Of a DNA stretch of 64,000 nt, positions 37,490 through 50,620 are shown piece after piece. The notes beneath the pieces are model-generated. The model did no database searches and was not told where the DNA came from. It worked only from the letters and a program-made list of their open reading frames with translations. Source of the DNA: Prunella strophiata (Eukaryota; Chordata; Aves; Passeriformes; Prunellidae). The stretch lies in the NCBI GenBank assembly GCA_036583965.1, contig JAZBQD010000022.1:740001-804000 (forward strand). The letters are read 5' to 3'. Both the position numbers and the translations under genes were made by a program. How positions within the stretch are numbered: the first letter of the stretch is position 1; the number at the start of each line of letters is the position of its first letter.

Positions 37490-40400
37490 GTATGTTTCCC
37501 CTTTTCACTTTTGCTCTTGTAAACTGCTTAAACTCACATAAGTTATGTATTTTGGAACACAAGCTGTACTGTCTGGGCAAGTACATTTTGACGAGACTCT
37601 CTGTCCCGAGGCACTTCTCCGTGGTGCCAAAACAATATTCCAGAGGGAAATGATGGATTTCATACCTTTAGTAAATAGTCTGCATCCTGTTTATCACTTC
37701 ATGATTAATCTTTTGCTGTTAAACTGCTCTGTAAAGTTATGACCAACCCTGAAAAACACGAAATATGAACCTGTCTGTGCTGCAGCCATTGCTCAGTGAG
37801 TCGAGGGGCTGGTCTGCAGGGTGTTGTGCCGTGTCAGTGTGGCATGTCACAGGCACTGGGGTTTTCTAACACAATTTAAAGAAATTAGCCATGCAGAAAT
37901 AACTGCAGCACTTTGATGATTTTTGAAGTGCCAGACAAATAATCTTCTCTCTAGCTCTGCTCAAGTATTTTTATTTTATTACTTTATTTTAATGATCATA
38001 ATATTTATTTCCTGATTTATTTCTTTACTTGAAACAATACTGAAACTTTAAAAAAAGGCATTTAACATTGATTCAGTGTTTGTTCCCCATGGCATTTTGG
38101 ATCCATTCTTCATTCTTTACAACAGCCATGCTCTCAGGTTTGGTGTTCTTTCATTTTGTGTAAAAATGTTGATTGTACTAATGAGTAAACCAGTCACAGT
38201 CCTGCCCTCAGCCAACACTGCACACAGCCATAGTAAGAGCCTGCTTCAAGTAGTGGCAGAGTTTGTTCTTTCTGTACAAAGGTTAAATCTTTCAATGGGT
38301 GCTTTTTGGCCAAGCAGCTGCATCTTATCCCCAGAATGGCAGCAGAGGGTCCCAAAGGCCCCCTGGCTGCAGCAGTGAGCACAAGTGAGAGGCAGCAGCA
38401 CGAGCTCCCAGTGACACCCTGACACTCACACCTTTGCCTGCTGCTCTCCATGAAGGTGGGACTTGCTCCCAAAATGTTCCTGGTGCACCTGGCTCATTTC
38501 TGCATAAATTGGTTCTGAGAAACCATGTAGGAGAGACCTTGGCAAGAGGGAGCAGGGGGGCTGTGCTGAGGAAATGGAGCAATTCTGACCTCACTAATCG
38601 AGTTGTGCTCTTCCACAAGCCAGAATTCCCCGACGTCTGCATCCCACCTATTATTTTTGTATTGATTTTTAATCTATGAAATGATGCTCACTAGTCATAC
38701 TTCCATGGGTTTTGCTTGTGATTTAAAATAACATTTTTTTTAAACCCAGGCTCTGTAATTAAAAGAATACTGTAGCTGCTCCATTTTTAATGTATTTTCA
38801 TCATCTGTGGAGGAGCCCAGGCTGTGGCCTGCAGCTGTATCTCCTGCAGGTCTTTGCTCTCGTGAGTGACTGGGTTCAGGTTGCACCATTACTGAAAGAG
38901 TAAATCTGTTGGAAGTTTGTAAGTGGTGTAGCAGGAGGCAGTCAGTGTGCTCTGCTCCAGGAGAGCCTCAGGAGCCTTGGCTCAAAGTAAGTGTCAGTCA
39001 GAGTGCTGAGGGGACTCTTCCCTCCTCCTGAAGTGCTGCCCTGCTCCCCTTCCCTCGCAGGCCAGGGACACCAAAGTGAGCCCTGCTCCTGCACAGAGCC
39101 CTGCAGAGGAGTGGGCTGGATCCCTGGGCTGCAGGGTCCAAATTCCCAAACTGGGCAGCACTCTGCCCTCGTTTAGCAGTCTGTGGTGCCCACCCAGGAG
39201 CATGATCTGGAGCCCTGCCAGGATGGGCATGGCCAAGGCAGGGTGACCCTGCCCTGTTGGCCCTGCACAGAGGGCTCAAGGACAGTACAGTCTGTGAGAT
39301 CACTCACAACCCCTGCCTTGTGCAGAGCCTGGCTCCCCCCTGCACAGTCAGAAAATGGATTTTGGGGTGCTTAGGAGCTATCTTTTGGCATGGAAATATT
39401 GACAGTTTTGCACTATTAATAAAATAATGGCTTGACAATCCTATCAGCGAAATGAAATATTCACTTTGTGCATTCTGTCTTGATTTGAAATACTTTTAGC
39501 TTTGATATGCCAGTCAGAAAAAACTCTGTTGTAACAGCTATTACTTGTAAATGGGCTCTTCATAGTCTCATAGTCATTTATAAATATATATATGGATGAT
39601 GCCAAGCATCTCCTGGGAGAAGAGCAGCCACATTCCTTTGGGCAAAGAGAAAGTTTATATTTCAGGGTATTAAATGAAACAAAAACTTTCCATTATTAAG
39701 AAATATGTATGGAGAAATCCCCTTTCCAGCCAGCATTTACTAATAGCATTCAAGCTAATAAACTGCTTCCAGTGTGCAGAACTTTTAACTTGCACAAAGA
39801 TTTATCTTTAAACTGAAAGCTGCACTTTGTAATGTGAAATGCCTTTATGTGTGGTAGGAAGCCGTTCATGGCTAATTTAGTTTTATTCTTGCCATCTTAC
39901 TTCTGGAAAGTTCCTCTTTCTCATTTTATCATTAGATAGTAATTAGTATTCAAGGGAAATTGGTCTTAATATATTAAAATTGGTTTAGTGCCTTTAGACC
40001 TATAGCAAAGCCAATGTCTTATTGGAAAATGTAATTGGGGACTCTGTGTATGTAATTAATTGTATTGCAATTAAGAACTTTCATTAAGCAATATTCTAGT
40101 ACATTAAAGTAATAAGGGACATTTTTGCAGTGCAGTTAACTTTGTGTTTTGTTGTTTTATCGAGGAAATGCAGGTTCACTTCTCTCCAATGGGCTGCATG
40201 TGGCATTTCAGTACTGTGGTATTTCTGACGTGTCATTTTTATCTGTGCTGGTGCTGGCAGGGGTCCCTGCACAGGAGGCTCCTGGTTCAGCTGGGTCCCT
40301 GTGGGAGGAGGCTTCTGCTTTGGCTTCTGCCTCCCTTCCAGCTCCTGGAGCTGGTGCTTTTCCTCTGCTGTTGGTCTCATTTGCAAATCAGGGTTGCAGT

Positions 40401-42155
40401 GAGGAGATGGCCCTGAGTGACTCAGGTCTGTCCTGGGGCTGGGTGGGCAGCCAGGGTCAGGTGGAGGGGTCAGTTCTGCCATGTCACAGCTCCTGTCCCA
40501 GCACAGGGGGCCTATTGTCACCACACAGGGTGGGGACAGGGCTGTGGGGACACCCCACTGGTTTCCAGCCTGGAGGAGGGTCTGGGCTGGCAGTGCCAAT
40601 GCCACCCTCCTGCCTCAGCACCAGGCACTGCCACACCACAGCCTCTCGAGATGCTTTTAAGTGCACCAAAAAGTTTGACATATCTCAGTGTATCTTTGTA
40701 GTAGTGCAGCATGAGGGTTTGACATGATACATTATGATAATCCATAGTATAGAGACATTAACACAGGGGTCTGTGACAAAATGCATTGTAATGTCTCAGA
40801 AGGAGCCATTACAATTTATCTTGTCATTCTGGAGCATGGAGTGGTTGCAGTGTTAAGATGGCTCTGCATAAATTCACATGGAGACTGTTTAATTTGATTT
40901 TTGGAATCCTTTCAAGTCGAATGGCACAGCCCAATTTGTAGCTTAACCCTTCAGTGTCCCCTTCCCCAAAAGAGGGTCCCTGGTGTGTGAGAAGGGCAGC
41001 ACTGGGAAAGCTGTGGTGAAATTCTGTGACCTGGGAATCTCCTGCTTTATGCTCCCCATGTGGTTTTGGACTCATTTAACAGCAGATGCTCACAGTGGTG
41101 TAGTGTTGGGGCCACTCCAACAGTACAAGTCTCAAGCAAAATTAATACTGAAAAATCTGACAAGTTGGTACCTGCTTTGCTGGAGCCTTAAGATCTGTAC
41201 TAAAACTCCATCATCTCATCTTCCCATTATTAAAATTTCAGCAAATTATAGTTTTCATTAATCTCCTGCAGCAAATTTAGTTCTCTGAACTGGCAGTTGG
41301 TTCAGCTTTTAGGACTACATTAGCCAGGATATTAAACAAAACGTGTCATTCCTCAAGATCTTCTGTAAGAAGCTAAATCAGTTTTCAAACATATTTATGC
41401 CACTTTACCTACCAGCATCTGAATGATCATTTCGAGCTGAGGTGCTTTATTAGCAGCTGGCATTGAAATTACTCTGTGCAATTATATATCACATTATAGT
41501 AATGTTGAAATTGGTGTTAATCCAACGTCATAAAATGTAAAAAATCTTTAAAGTGTGTTATATTTTTTCAGTAATTGGCATTTTGGCTTAATGAGTTGTT
41601 GCCTTTTATAAAGGCAGTACCTGCAGTGGTAATGAGAATACTAATCAGTAAATAAAGTGCAGCCTCACATCAGCGTGCCCGAGGTGCTGCTGGCACTTGG
41701 GAGATCTGTGCTGGCATCGAGGGGGGCACCTCTGGGGACAGACCCCTCTGGGGACAGACCCTCTGGGGACAGACCCCTCTGGGGACAGACCCTCTGGGGA
41801 CAGACCCCTCTGGGGACAGACACCTCTGGGGACAGAGACCTCTGGGTGGACTTCTGGGCGGCTCTGGGTGGCAGGTGCTGGGTGCCCAGCAGGGTCCCCT
41901 GCCCATCCCCTGGAACACCCACGGCCCAGGGCTGCCTGTGCCACCAGGAGCTGGCCACCAGCCTGGTGTGCTGCTCTTCAGGCAGCCACACGTGCCTGTC
42001 ATCGTGGCCTCAGTGCCCGGGTGGCTGCCCTGGGGTGGAGGGTGGCATTTCCTGGTGCCAGAGCCGGGACCTGCGCTCCCGGCGTGCCTGGGGCAGCCCC
42101 GGTGGCGGTGCCACCCGAGCCAGCCTCCCCTCAGGAGCAGGGCCTTGTCTTGCAG
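37490..42155 (+). other. MAPKAP1 intron (4.7 kb)
   Basis: GT-AG intron between the cassette exon and the exon at 42156. Apart from the CTCTGGGGACAG array at 41729-41850 I recognise nothing. The last 0.4 kb before the acceptor is GC-rich. Confidence 0.9.
41729..41850 (+). repeat. Minisatellite of 15-17 bp units
   Basis: Seven copies of CTCTGGGGACAG with GACC or GACCC spacers. It lies about 0.3 kb before the 3' splice site of the exon at 42156. Confidence 0.95.
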
Positions 42156-42296
42156 GTTCGAGAGGAGAAGAGGTCTCGGAGGAGGATCCCCAGATCGACA
42201 TTGCCACGGTGCAGGACATGCTCAGCAGCCACCACTACAAGTCCTTCAAAGTCAGCATGATCCACCGGCTGCGCTTCACCACGGACGTGCAGTTAG
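42156..42296 (+). CDS. MAPKAP1: MAPKAP1 exon: RBD-PH linker and start of the PH domain (residues 357-402 with split codons)
   Basis: The acceptor is ccttgtcttgcag ending at 42155 and the donor is tag|gtacat at 42297. The exon encodes [20 protein letters not shown], then [20 protein letters not shown] and TTDVQL. The linker differs from human (SRADGVFEEDSQ), while everything from QIDIATV on is identical. Arg393, reported as a phosphoinositide-contacting PH residue, and Thr398, a phosphorylation site in human SIN1, are both present. The length is 141 nt with phase 1 at both ends. About 39 of 46 codons end in G or C. A tandem array (41729-41850) lies 0.3 kb upstream. Confidence 0.97.
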
Positions 42297-45200
42297 GTAC
42301 ATCCCCCCCTGCTGCTCACAGCACCTGCCTGCCCAGCTCTGAAACAATCATCACCACCTTGGTCCATTTTCTCATGGAGCATTTGAAAGGCTGGCTGGCA
42401 TTGCAGCAGTTAAAAATATTGCTTTCTGTTGAAAATACTTCAGTATTTTTATTATCCCCAATCAGTTGCACATGTTGCCTCTGAACGAAGGCCATTATTT
42501 AATGACCTCGTCTCTTTTTTTCAGTCTAGGCTTCCTAATGGAAAGCTTCTTGCCAACTGTTTTGTTATTTTTAAATGAGGCTTTGCAAAATTGGGAGTTA
42601 TTGGGTTTTTCCTTTTCTGAGACTGAAAGATTTTTAACGACCTAGTGGAAATTTGAGGTGGAACAAAATAAATGAGCATTCTCTAAAGGTTTTATATTGT
42701 CCTTATTGGCTCACTGAATGCTTTTGAAAACCTGAAGGCCAAGGGCTGACAGAATCCTGAATTATAAAAGCCCCATTACTGTTTTAAAATGATTGAATGG
42801 CTTTTTATCTGTGTGTTTAAATTGTGAAAATTTGATTAATGATGCATTGGTAGGTGACCTGTGACATTCCTGCAAATACTTCCATAAAGAAATGATTCAG
42901 CAGTAAGATATTAAGTGCCATAATGTTTACAAAATACATTTATTCTGTAGAATTCAGAATTGTTAAACTCTACCAACTCCTGTATTATTGTCACTACAGT
43001 CCCTTCATTCTTGCATCCTGAAGCACATGTAAGAGTATGTGTGTGTGAAATTCTCACAGAAGAGGCTTTTTTGGTTTATTTTGAGCTGTCTAGTTGAGGC
43101 AGGATTTATCTGCTGCTGCTGGAGCAGGGCAGTGCTGGCCATGTTCACTGCCTTGAGCAAACTCTCGGGGTGTGATAGTTTGCTTCCAGTGAAGTTTGAC
43201 TCACTGTATCTGGGAAGTGTCAGAAATGAGAGCTTGAAAAGGTCATGACAGATCACTAAAGATAAATGGTTAAGGGAGAAGAGCTGTTAAATGAAACAAA
43301 TGGCTTAACTTGTGCAGCAGTGGAGGAGCTGACCCTGCCCAGTGCTGTAAGGACCATAAAATTTCCCTTTTATAACAATCTGTGAACTTGTGTGATTTTC
43401 AGATGGCGGTGCACTGACAATGGGGCTTTATAATCTAATTTTATTTTTTATTTTAAATCAAAGAAAACCCCAGCAGGGTGTTCAAACCTTGGGCAAATGT
43501 AGAAAACCAAAATCTTTCTATAAAGTCTGAGTAAGTTGCTGGGGTTTCTCCTGAATTTTTTAATGATATTAGAAGAGCAAGATTGGCAAAACAAGTACTG
43601 AGGGGCTGCTTGGGTTTGGGCTGATGAGTGTTACATGTTACCTGTGAGTGACAGACTGCTGCTTCCTCCCTGAAATGATAAAAACAGAGGCTGGTATTTT
43701 GTCTTCAGTAGTGGTGACTGGTCTGGGGGCTGTTCTGTGCAGCAGCCATAGCAGGGCAAGTGTTCCTCGAGGACCCCAAGAATCCTCTGTCATCCCTTTG
43801 CTCCTTGGTGGCAGATCAGTGGTGTCAGTGGCTGTGCAGGAGTGGATTGCCCTTTTTGAAATGTTTTAGCTGTTTTGAGGCCTGATCATTGAATTTGAGA
43901 CAAGGTTTATGAAAAACACGGGAGTAAATTTGATTTTCTGTACATTGTGCGTAGCTCTGTAGTAAAAGGTGATATGTGGATGGCCATGGGAGGAGTGCCC
44001 AGCCCCCTGAGTGATGGGGTTACTGCATTTAAGGTGGCAGTTTAAGGTCTGGGGTTTGTGTTTCAGCCCATATCACAGGGTAATGCACACACAGCAGCAC
44101 TCTCAGCAGTTTTACAAAGGCTCTATCACGTTGTGGAGGAATAAGACACATTTACTTGTGTATTACATTAGCACAACTAACAGGAGCATATTGTCTGGGA
44201 AAACAGCTGCTGGCCAGCATTTCAGAAAGGGGAGGGGGCAACTGCAGACCCCAACAAAGGGAGCAAGAACAGAACACTGCTACTGGACCCATACATTGAT
44301 GGCATTCCTTTTGACAAAATGAATGAATTTAAAAAATAGTAGAAGGAGCATTTTCACTTGGGTTTTGAGTATGAGTGATTTGTGCTGCGAGACAGAGACT
44401 GCAGAAGCCACAGACACAATGCTGTTTTGATTTTAGGTTTCAACACATCCAGATTGTGAGAACAATAACACAAAAAAGACAACATTCTTTGTCAATGTAC
44501 TCTCTGGATGTGGGTGAGCTTGAGCCAGCGATGTCGAGATACAGAAATAATGGATGAAGTATACAGCAACAATTTGCAGATAAAAATAATAGAAGTTAAA
44601 GTGTATTTTACATGATAAAAAAAAGATGAAAGAGGAGGAAGTCTGTTCCATCTGAGATGGTTACAAAATGGTGAAGTAGCCTCTGCTGAGAAGATTGATG
44701 CAATGGGGAGTGACCTTGGCTTGGAGCAGGAGCTGGTGATGTATGTATGAGCATCTCGCTGCTAAATGGACCCAGATTTGTAGCACTAATATACATGGAA
44801 GCCCAGAACCAAACTCAGGATGGCAATAAATCAACAGCCACTTTGGGTGTCATTTCTGGTTTATATTCCACTATTGTTCTATCACTTTAATTCATGTCAC
44901 TATCATCTGTTCATCTGGAACAGTTTTATATAATTTTCCAGTGGAGTTACCTGACAAATCCTATCAAATTAACAAGGTGCATTAACAGTATTGACTGACT
45001 GTGAATTCTGAAGTTGCAGGACCAAACAGTGAAATTTTTTTGAGGATATTTATAGGGGTGATGCTCTTAGAGGAAAGGATGGGGAGCAGCCCTCACACAC
45101 CAAGAATTTGCACCTTTATTTTTAGAACTTCCCCTGACTTTTTTAGTGAGAAAATGAGACTTTGTATCATCAACTTCCATATTTTCCTTAAACTACAGCA

Positions 45201-46661
45201 AATACCATTTGGAATAATGAACCATTACAGTGAAATACCAACACCAATTTTACATAATCTGTCCAAAATTAAATCACAAACCAAAATGAGCTCCAGATAC
45301 AGCCTCAGCCTACTCAAATTAGTGAGTTCCAGAAGCCTGGGTGTTAATTGGACTCTTGATACAATACTTGATTGCAGTGTGATCTCTCTGATGTGAGGTG
45401 TGTTTAATGCATTGTTGGGTTAGTGGGGTGTTCCCATAACCCACAGGGTGGGCAAGGCTGGCCTGGTCTCAGGGGCTGCAGCCAGACTCCCCCCAGGCTC
45501 CTGCCTTGCCAGAAGCCTCAGGAGGGAGAAAGTTTTCTGCCTTTTTTTCCAGAGATGCAAGAATTAAATGATATTTATATAGTTTATTTCTATATTGCTT
45601 CCTTTTGTTGATGTCTCATGAGCTTTGCTGTAACTTATGCCTGAAGAGACATAATTGTTTTTAAGGCTCTGCACACCTAGATGTAAAAAGCTGCCTGGGA
45701 AGTTTGCTCAGCTCAGTTCAGTTCCTGAGCTGGTTCCAGCAGGATCCCCTCTGCACTGGTGTGGCCTCACCTTGAGCACTGTGGGCAGTTCTGGGCAGCA
45801 CAACATAAAAAAGACCTGAAGTCATTAGAGAGCATCCAAAGGGGGCCACGAGGGTGGGGAAGGGTCTGGAGGGAGGTCTCATGAGGAGCAGATGAGGGTG
45901 CTTTGTTTGGTCAGACCTCTCTGGGGCTTTAGCACCCTTCACGAGGGGCAGCAGAGGGGCAGGTGCCAATCTCTGCTCTCGTGACCAGGACAGGACTCAG
46001 GGAAGCAGCTGGAGCCACGTCAGGGGACATTCAGGATTTGGATATCAGGAAAAGGCATTTTCACCCAGAGCAGGGCTGGGCTCTTTTCAGGCTTCCCTGG
46101 AAGGTGATCACAGCAGCAGCCCTGCCTGAGTGCAGGAGGAATTTGGACAGTGCCCTCAGGCCCAGGGTGGGGTTGTTGGGGTGTCCTGTGCAGGCCAGCA
46201 TTGGACTCCATGATCCTGATGGGTCCCTCCCAGCTCAGCCCATTCTGAACCTCTGGCTCTGTTATTCCATGACTGCATGTCTGCTGTGCAGCAGATGGAG
46301 TGGGGTGGGTGGTGATAGTGTCTGTTACACAGAGCAGTGGTGGCTGCAAAACCAGCACTATCTCCCATAAATCTCACAGCTCGTGTAGCTCCTGCTTCCA
46401 GAAGAGCTCCGTATGCGTTCAGAAGAATCTTTTCTGTGATATTTCTTTCTTTTGGTATGCTTATGCAGGAGAATAAAATGCAGATTATCAATGCAGTTTG
46501 GTAACCATTTGCTTCTGGTTCCACAAGCTCCCATGCTTTCAGAAAGCCCAGAAGGGCAATATACCTCCAGCCCATTTAAGATTTATAAAGTGTGTCAAAC
46601 GGCTGATATGAAATCGGTTAAACAGATCACTCTTGTGGCTCTCTATTCTTTCTCATCTCAG
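42297..46661 (+). other. MAPKAP1 intron (4.4 kb)
   Basis: GT-AG intron. It carries a CR1 piece at about 45730-46275, 0.4 kb before the acceptor. 44000-45400 is low-CpG unique-looking sequence that I could not classify; it may contain an old unidentified transposon. Confidence 0.9.
45730..46275 (+). mobile_element. CR1 LINE fragment, about 0.55 kb
   Basis: Contains the CR1 marks GTGTGGCCTCACCTTGAGCA then GGGCAGTTCTGGGCAGCAC, GAAGGGTCTGGAGGGAGGTC, GGAGGAATTTGGACAGTGCC and a 3' region ending TTATTCCATGAC. The upstream part includes the end of the RT coding region in degraded form. Confidence 0.85.
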
Positions 46662-46799
46662 GTATTTCTGGAGACAAGGTAGAGATAGACCCTGTTACTA
46701 ATCAGAAGGCCAGCACTAAGTTTTGGATTAAGCAGAAACCCATTTCAATCGATTCTGAACTCCTCTGTGCCTGTGACCTTGCGGAAGAAAAAAGCCCAA
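46662..46799 (+). CDS. MAPKAP1: MAPKAP1 exon: PH domain core (residues 404-448 with split codons)
   Basis: The acceptor is tctcatctcag ending at 46661 and the donor is caa|gtgagt at 46800. The frame reads [20 protein letters not shown], then [20 protein letters not shown] and EEKSP. It is identical to human except Glu for Asp in the SIDSELL segment. Lys428 in WIKQKP, a basic residue reported to bind phosphoinositide, is kept. The first two bases complete Gly403 with the previous exon, and the last A joins GT at 55913 to form Ser449. The exon is 138 nt, a multiple of three, with phase 1 at both ends. About 20 of 45 third positions are GC. Confidence 0.98.
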
Positions 46800-49093
46800 G
46801 TGAGTAGTCCTTTTTATTTATGTTCTCTCTTCTCTGCCTCCCTGGATGTGCTCCATGTCCAAAGAATTATTGCTACCATGTCCTTTTCTTTCTATAGGTG
46901 TGTTTTTTTCATTACAGGATGTTTTTAATCTGACTCAGTTCTGTTATAGAGAACACAGCATAAACAGACACACATTTTACAGTGTCCTTTGATGCTGCTC
47001 TCAGCTAATGGCATCACTCAGTGTTTCTTGCCCACTGTGACACCAAGGGAGCACTGGCTCTGTCCCAGCTGTCTCCAGCCCCACAGCACAGCCAGCAAAT
47101 CCATGTTTCAACAGCATGGCAATTTTTTGGCACTTTTTATCTTCCAGACTGGTTTTAAATGTCTTTGATGCAATTGAGGACCTCAGACATACAGTAAGTG
47201 TCAGCTCAGTCTGGATTTGCCCCAGCCATGGCTGCAGGGTCACTGGGACTGAAGGTGCCACTCTGGGCATTCTGTTCTGTAGTGGTGACCAGGCCAGGAC
47301 AGTGGTGACAGTCAGGGCTGGGGACAGGCTGGACATCCCAGCTCAGCCATTGCCCAGAGGTCAGAGCTGCCTCTGTGGAGTGCAACTCCAAAAGCAAGGG
47401 CTCCTCCTTGTTGTGTCAGTAGAGAAATGAGAGTTTCTATCTGGAAAAGTTGTTTTAAAAAGCACAGGATGAGCCCTGGGAGAACTGGGCAATGGCTCCC
47501 AGTGGGGCCAAAATGGAACTGTCTACTGTCAAAAAGTGACTGCAGTTCAAAAGCTCAGATGGATTTTATTGCACTTGTGCCTCTGCAGGGTAGTGAGATG
47601 CTGGTATTAAGTACTTATCTGCAAGGTGACAGAGAGGGAGAATTATGTGATACATATTTACAGAGGTAATGATCTGTTGAATTCTCTTGGAAGAGTAAAT
47701 TTATGGCTGCCACAGATTTTATCAGCAATTATTGAACTATATCCTTCTCCCCTTCATTACCCCTTCCTACTCCATGTTCTTGGTTTAGTCATTGTCTTCT
47801 TTTTCTGTCTCTCCATCAAGATTTCATGGTCCTTGGGTAGGCACAATCCCAAGGAGAAGCTTCCCCAATGACCTGGCAGTCTGGAACACATGAGGATTTT
47901 GTGTACAGTGCAAGGGCCAGTTTGTGCTGGTAAATCCTGTCACACCTCTGCTTTGTATCCACATTTCACTGCAAATGCAGACATTGAGGGGATAAAACAG
48001 TGCCCCCAAAACAAGGCTGTATTTGAAGAGTCCAGTTGGAACCTGAGGTTCCCCTGCTGGCAGCACACCAGGGCACAATCCCTGGGCACCCTCGTCCTGC
48101 CAGGATGGGGCTCTCCAGCCCCAGAGGCAGCCCCTGCTGCTGTGGGGAATCCTGTTTGTTCCCAAATCCTGCCAACCCAGGAGTTCAACCCCCAGACAGA
48201 GCCCAGGTGCAGGAGGGCAGTACCTGCACGTGGGGACCATTGAGTGAAGAATCACTGTGGCTTTGGAGAGGACACTGACAGGCTGCAAGCAAGGCAACCA
48301 TGACAGTACTGAGGGGCTTATTTGCTCATTTTTGTGTGAACATCTTAAACTTCTCCTACTAAATAATGGTTCAGCACAGTTCCAAAAGGAGAAAATACTT
48401 CCTCCTGAAACTGCTGACCTTTTCCCAACTCACTAAAGATGTTCCAAAAGTCATTATTTTAGGCCAGCAGAAAAGACTTTTAGTGTGACATCTCAGAATG
48501 ATGCATTTTGGGGAACTGAACAGCAGATCAGTATCTCTTGAATTTTAAATGGAAAAAAGTTATTTTAGTAGCATAAAGGAATGAAACTCACTGTATTTCA
48601 CAAGTTTTGTCTGTGATTTTTATCAGCACGGTGATGTATGTTTGTAGCAAAGTTTACATCAAAAATTATTCCCGGATCTTTCTTGAATGAATTATTGCAA
48701 AGAGAGGCTGAGTACAGATAAGGTCTTTGAGTTCTGCAATATATTTTGTTTCCATGTTTTTATCTCTTGTAACACAAACCTGCTCCATCTCCTCTTTTAG
48801 AAGTGCTCATGCTTGCCCCGTTGTGCTGGGCTCTGGGTTTGGGGCTGCCTTCCCTCCCCTGGCACCTCAGTGGGGTTAGAACCAGCTGAGCTCTGCTCTG
48901 CTGGGCTGGGCTCTTGTGGCTCTGAAGAGATGAAGGGTCTGGACCAGCCTCCAAATGTGACCCTAATTTTAGTAAGGGAAGGGGCGTTGGGAATGGAGAT
49001 TGGTGCTGGGACCAGCGTGAGGGTGCAGTGCAGAGTCTTGTGCACGTGTTCTTTACCTCCCTCTGCACTGGGTCCTGCAGAGAAGCTTTGGTG

Positions 49094-49098
<5 letters not shown>

Positions 49099-49128
<30 letters not shown>
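49099..49128 (+). repeat. (TG)15 microsatellite
   Basis: Uninterrupted TG dinucleotide run of 30 bp in an intron. Confidence 0.97.
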
Positions 49129-49132
<4 letters not shown>

Positions 49133-50099
49133 GACTCAGCAGCTTCAGAGCTGACATGGTGGGAATATTGATGGACAGCTCAGAGCCGTTCTGGACAGGT
49201 TGAGTTTTCCTGTGCTGAGAGTTCACAGAACTCAGAGCTGCCTTCAGTGAGGGCAGAAAATGAAAACAGAAAGCTCTGGCATCTCATTTGCCATTAGTGG
49301 GGGGATTGTAGGTAGGGATGGCTGATGATTTTTGTTTGCCCTTGTAGTAGCCCTGGGTCAGAATTTGAAGTTTTATTTGTAAATTAAATCAGACTCCCTG
49401 GATTTAGACTGAGGGGAGAGTTAATGGCCCTGCTGGCTTGCTTCGATGCCATTAGAACCTGACAACACTGGGCATGAACATCTTCTTTAAATCAGGTTCA
49501 GCCTGATTATCACGAGAGATTCTGAATGTTTTGAGTCTTGAAAGGAAGCATCCTATCATGGAGAAATAAGATTTAAGCCTTAATAAAGTAGTTGTCATTT
49601 TTATAGCTGAAAAGAGCTTTGTATCTCAATTAAGTGTACATAATATAAAGTCTTAAGGAAGCAACATAATACGTTTAATACAATTATATCCCTTTGCAAT
49701 AGTGTAATTTAAAGGAAATCTGATTCTGGTAATGTCTCTTACATTACTTGGACAGGAGAGAAACTTCAGTGTCACTGCCCACTGCTGTGTGCAGTGCTCT
49801 GTGGCCCGAGTGGCCTTGATGGATGCCCAGGGTTTCTGGGCACAGCTGAGCTGGGCAAGGAGTGCAGAGCCCGGGGCAGCCCCTGTGCCACCACCCCTGG
49901 GCAGAACCTGCCCAGGGCTCTCCCAGGCAGCTGTGCCTTACACCAGCTGCAGGAATTGGATTTATTTGATAATTTACTTGAAACACTGGAGCAACATTCT
50001 CTGTGATCCTTTATCTGCCTTTTTTTTTGTTTTCATGAAGCAGACATCTCAGTTGCTTTGTCAAAATGCCCTCGGAATGAAGGTAAGTCTAAACAAAGG

Positions 50100-50620
50100 T
50101 GTTCCGTAGGTCATGGAGTACATGGGTAACTTCAGTTTGTAATTTAATTGCCCGCTTTGCACCCTGCAGCTGAAGATTTCCTTTAAATTCTGATTCCATT
50201 GTTGCACTGGGGCTTAACAGAGTGTTAACCTGGTAATAGGCACAGGGCCTCCCCATTATATGTCTCGCTATCGAGCGGTTCTGCATGACTAGTTAAAAAA
50301 GATGGCAAGAAGATTAATGAAAGCTGCGAGTACAGAAGGGGGGCAGGTACCTGGGTAGGACTTCAGCGAGGAGATATTAGAGCTGAACCAGAGCTTGGCT
50401 TTTTCTTTATCCCGTGACCTTTGAACCTGCCTCACTGTCGAGAGCTGCCAGCCGAGCCGACGTTTTGATTGATGTTGCTACACGAGTCAGTCTTTCCCAT
50501 TGAATTCCACATCTGCACGAAAATAGCTTTTCCAGCAGCATTCACCCTGGCTGCAAGTGATAGCCAGAGCGATGCCTGAACCCCCTTTATGTACTTTTCA
50601 TTTAAAGTTAAAGGTTTTGA
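50100..50620. promoter_or_regulatory. Candidate intronic regulatory element with DR1 and PBX-HOX-like sites
   Basis: A non-repetitive block keeping CpGs. TGACCTTTGAACC at 50415-50427 is, on the - strand, GGTTCAAAGGTCA, a direct repeat with 1-bp spacing as bound by HNF4 or RXR heterodimers. TGATTGATG at 50466-50474 matches the PBX-HOX site. Enhancer activity is inferred. Confidence 0.35.

Noticed and set aside
44000..45400. Possible old retroelement in the intron
   Set aside because: Composition is slightly unusual but no protein motif, terminal repeat or known 3' end could be identified.
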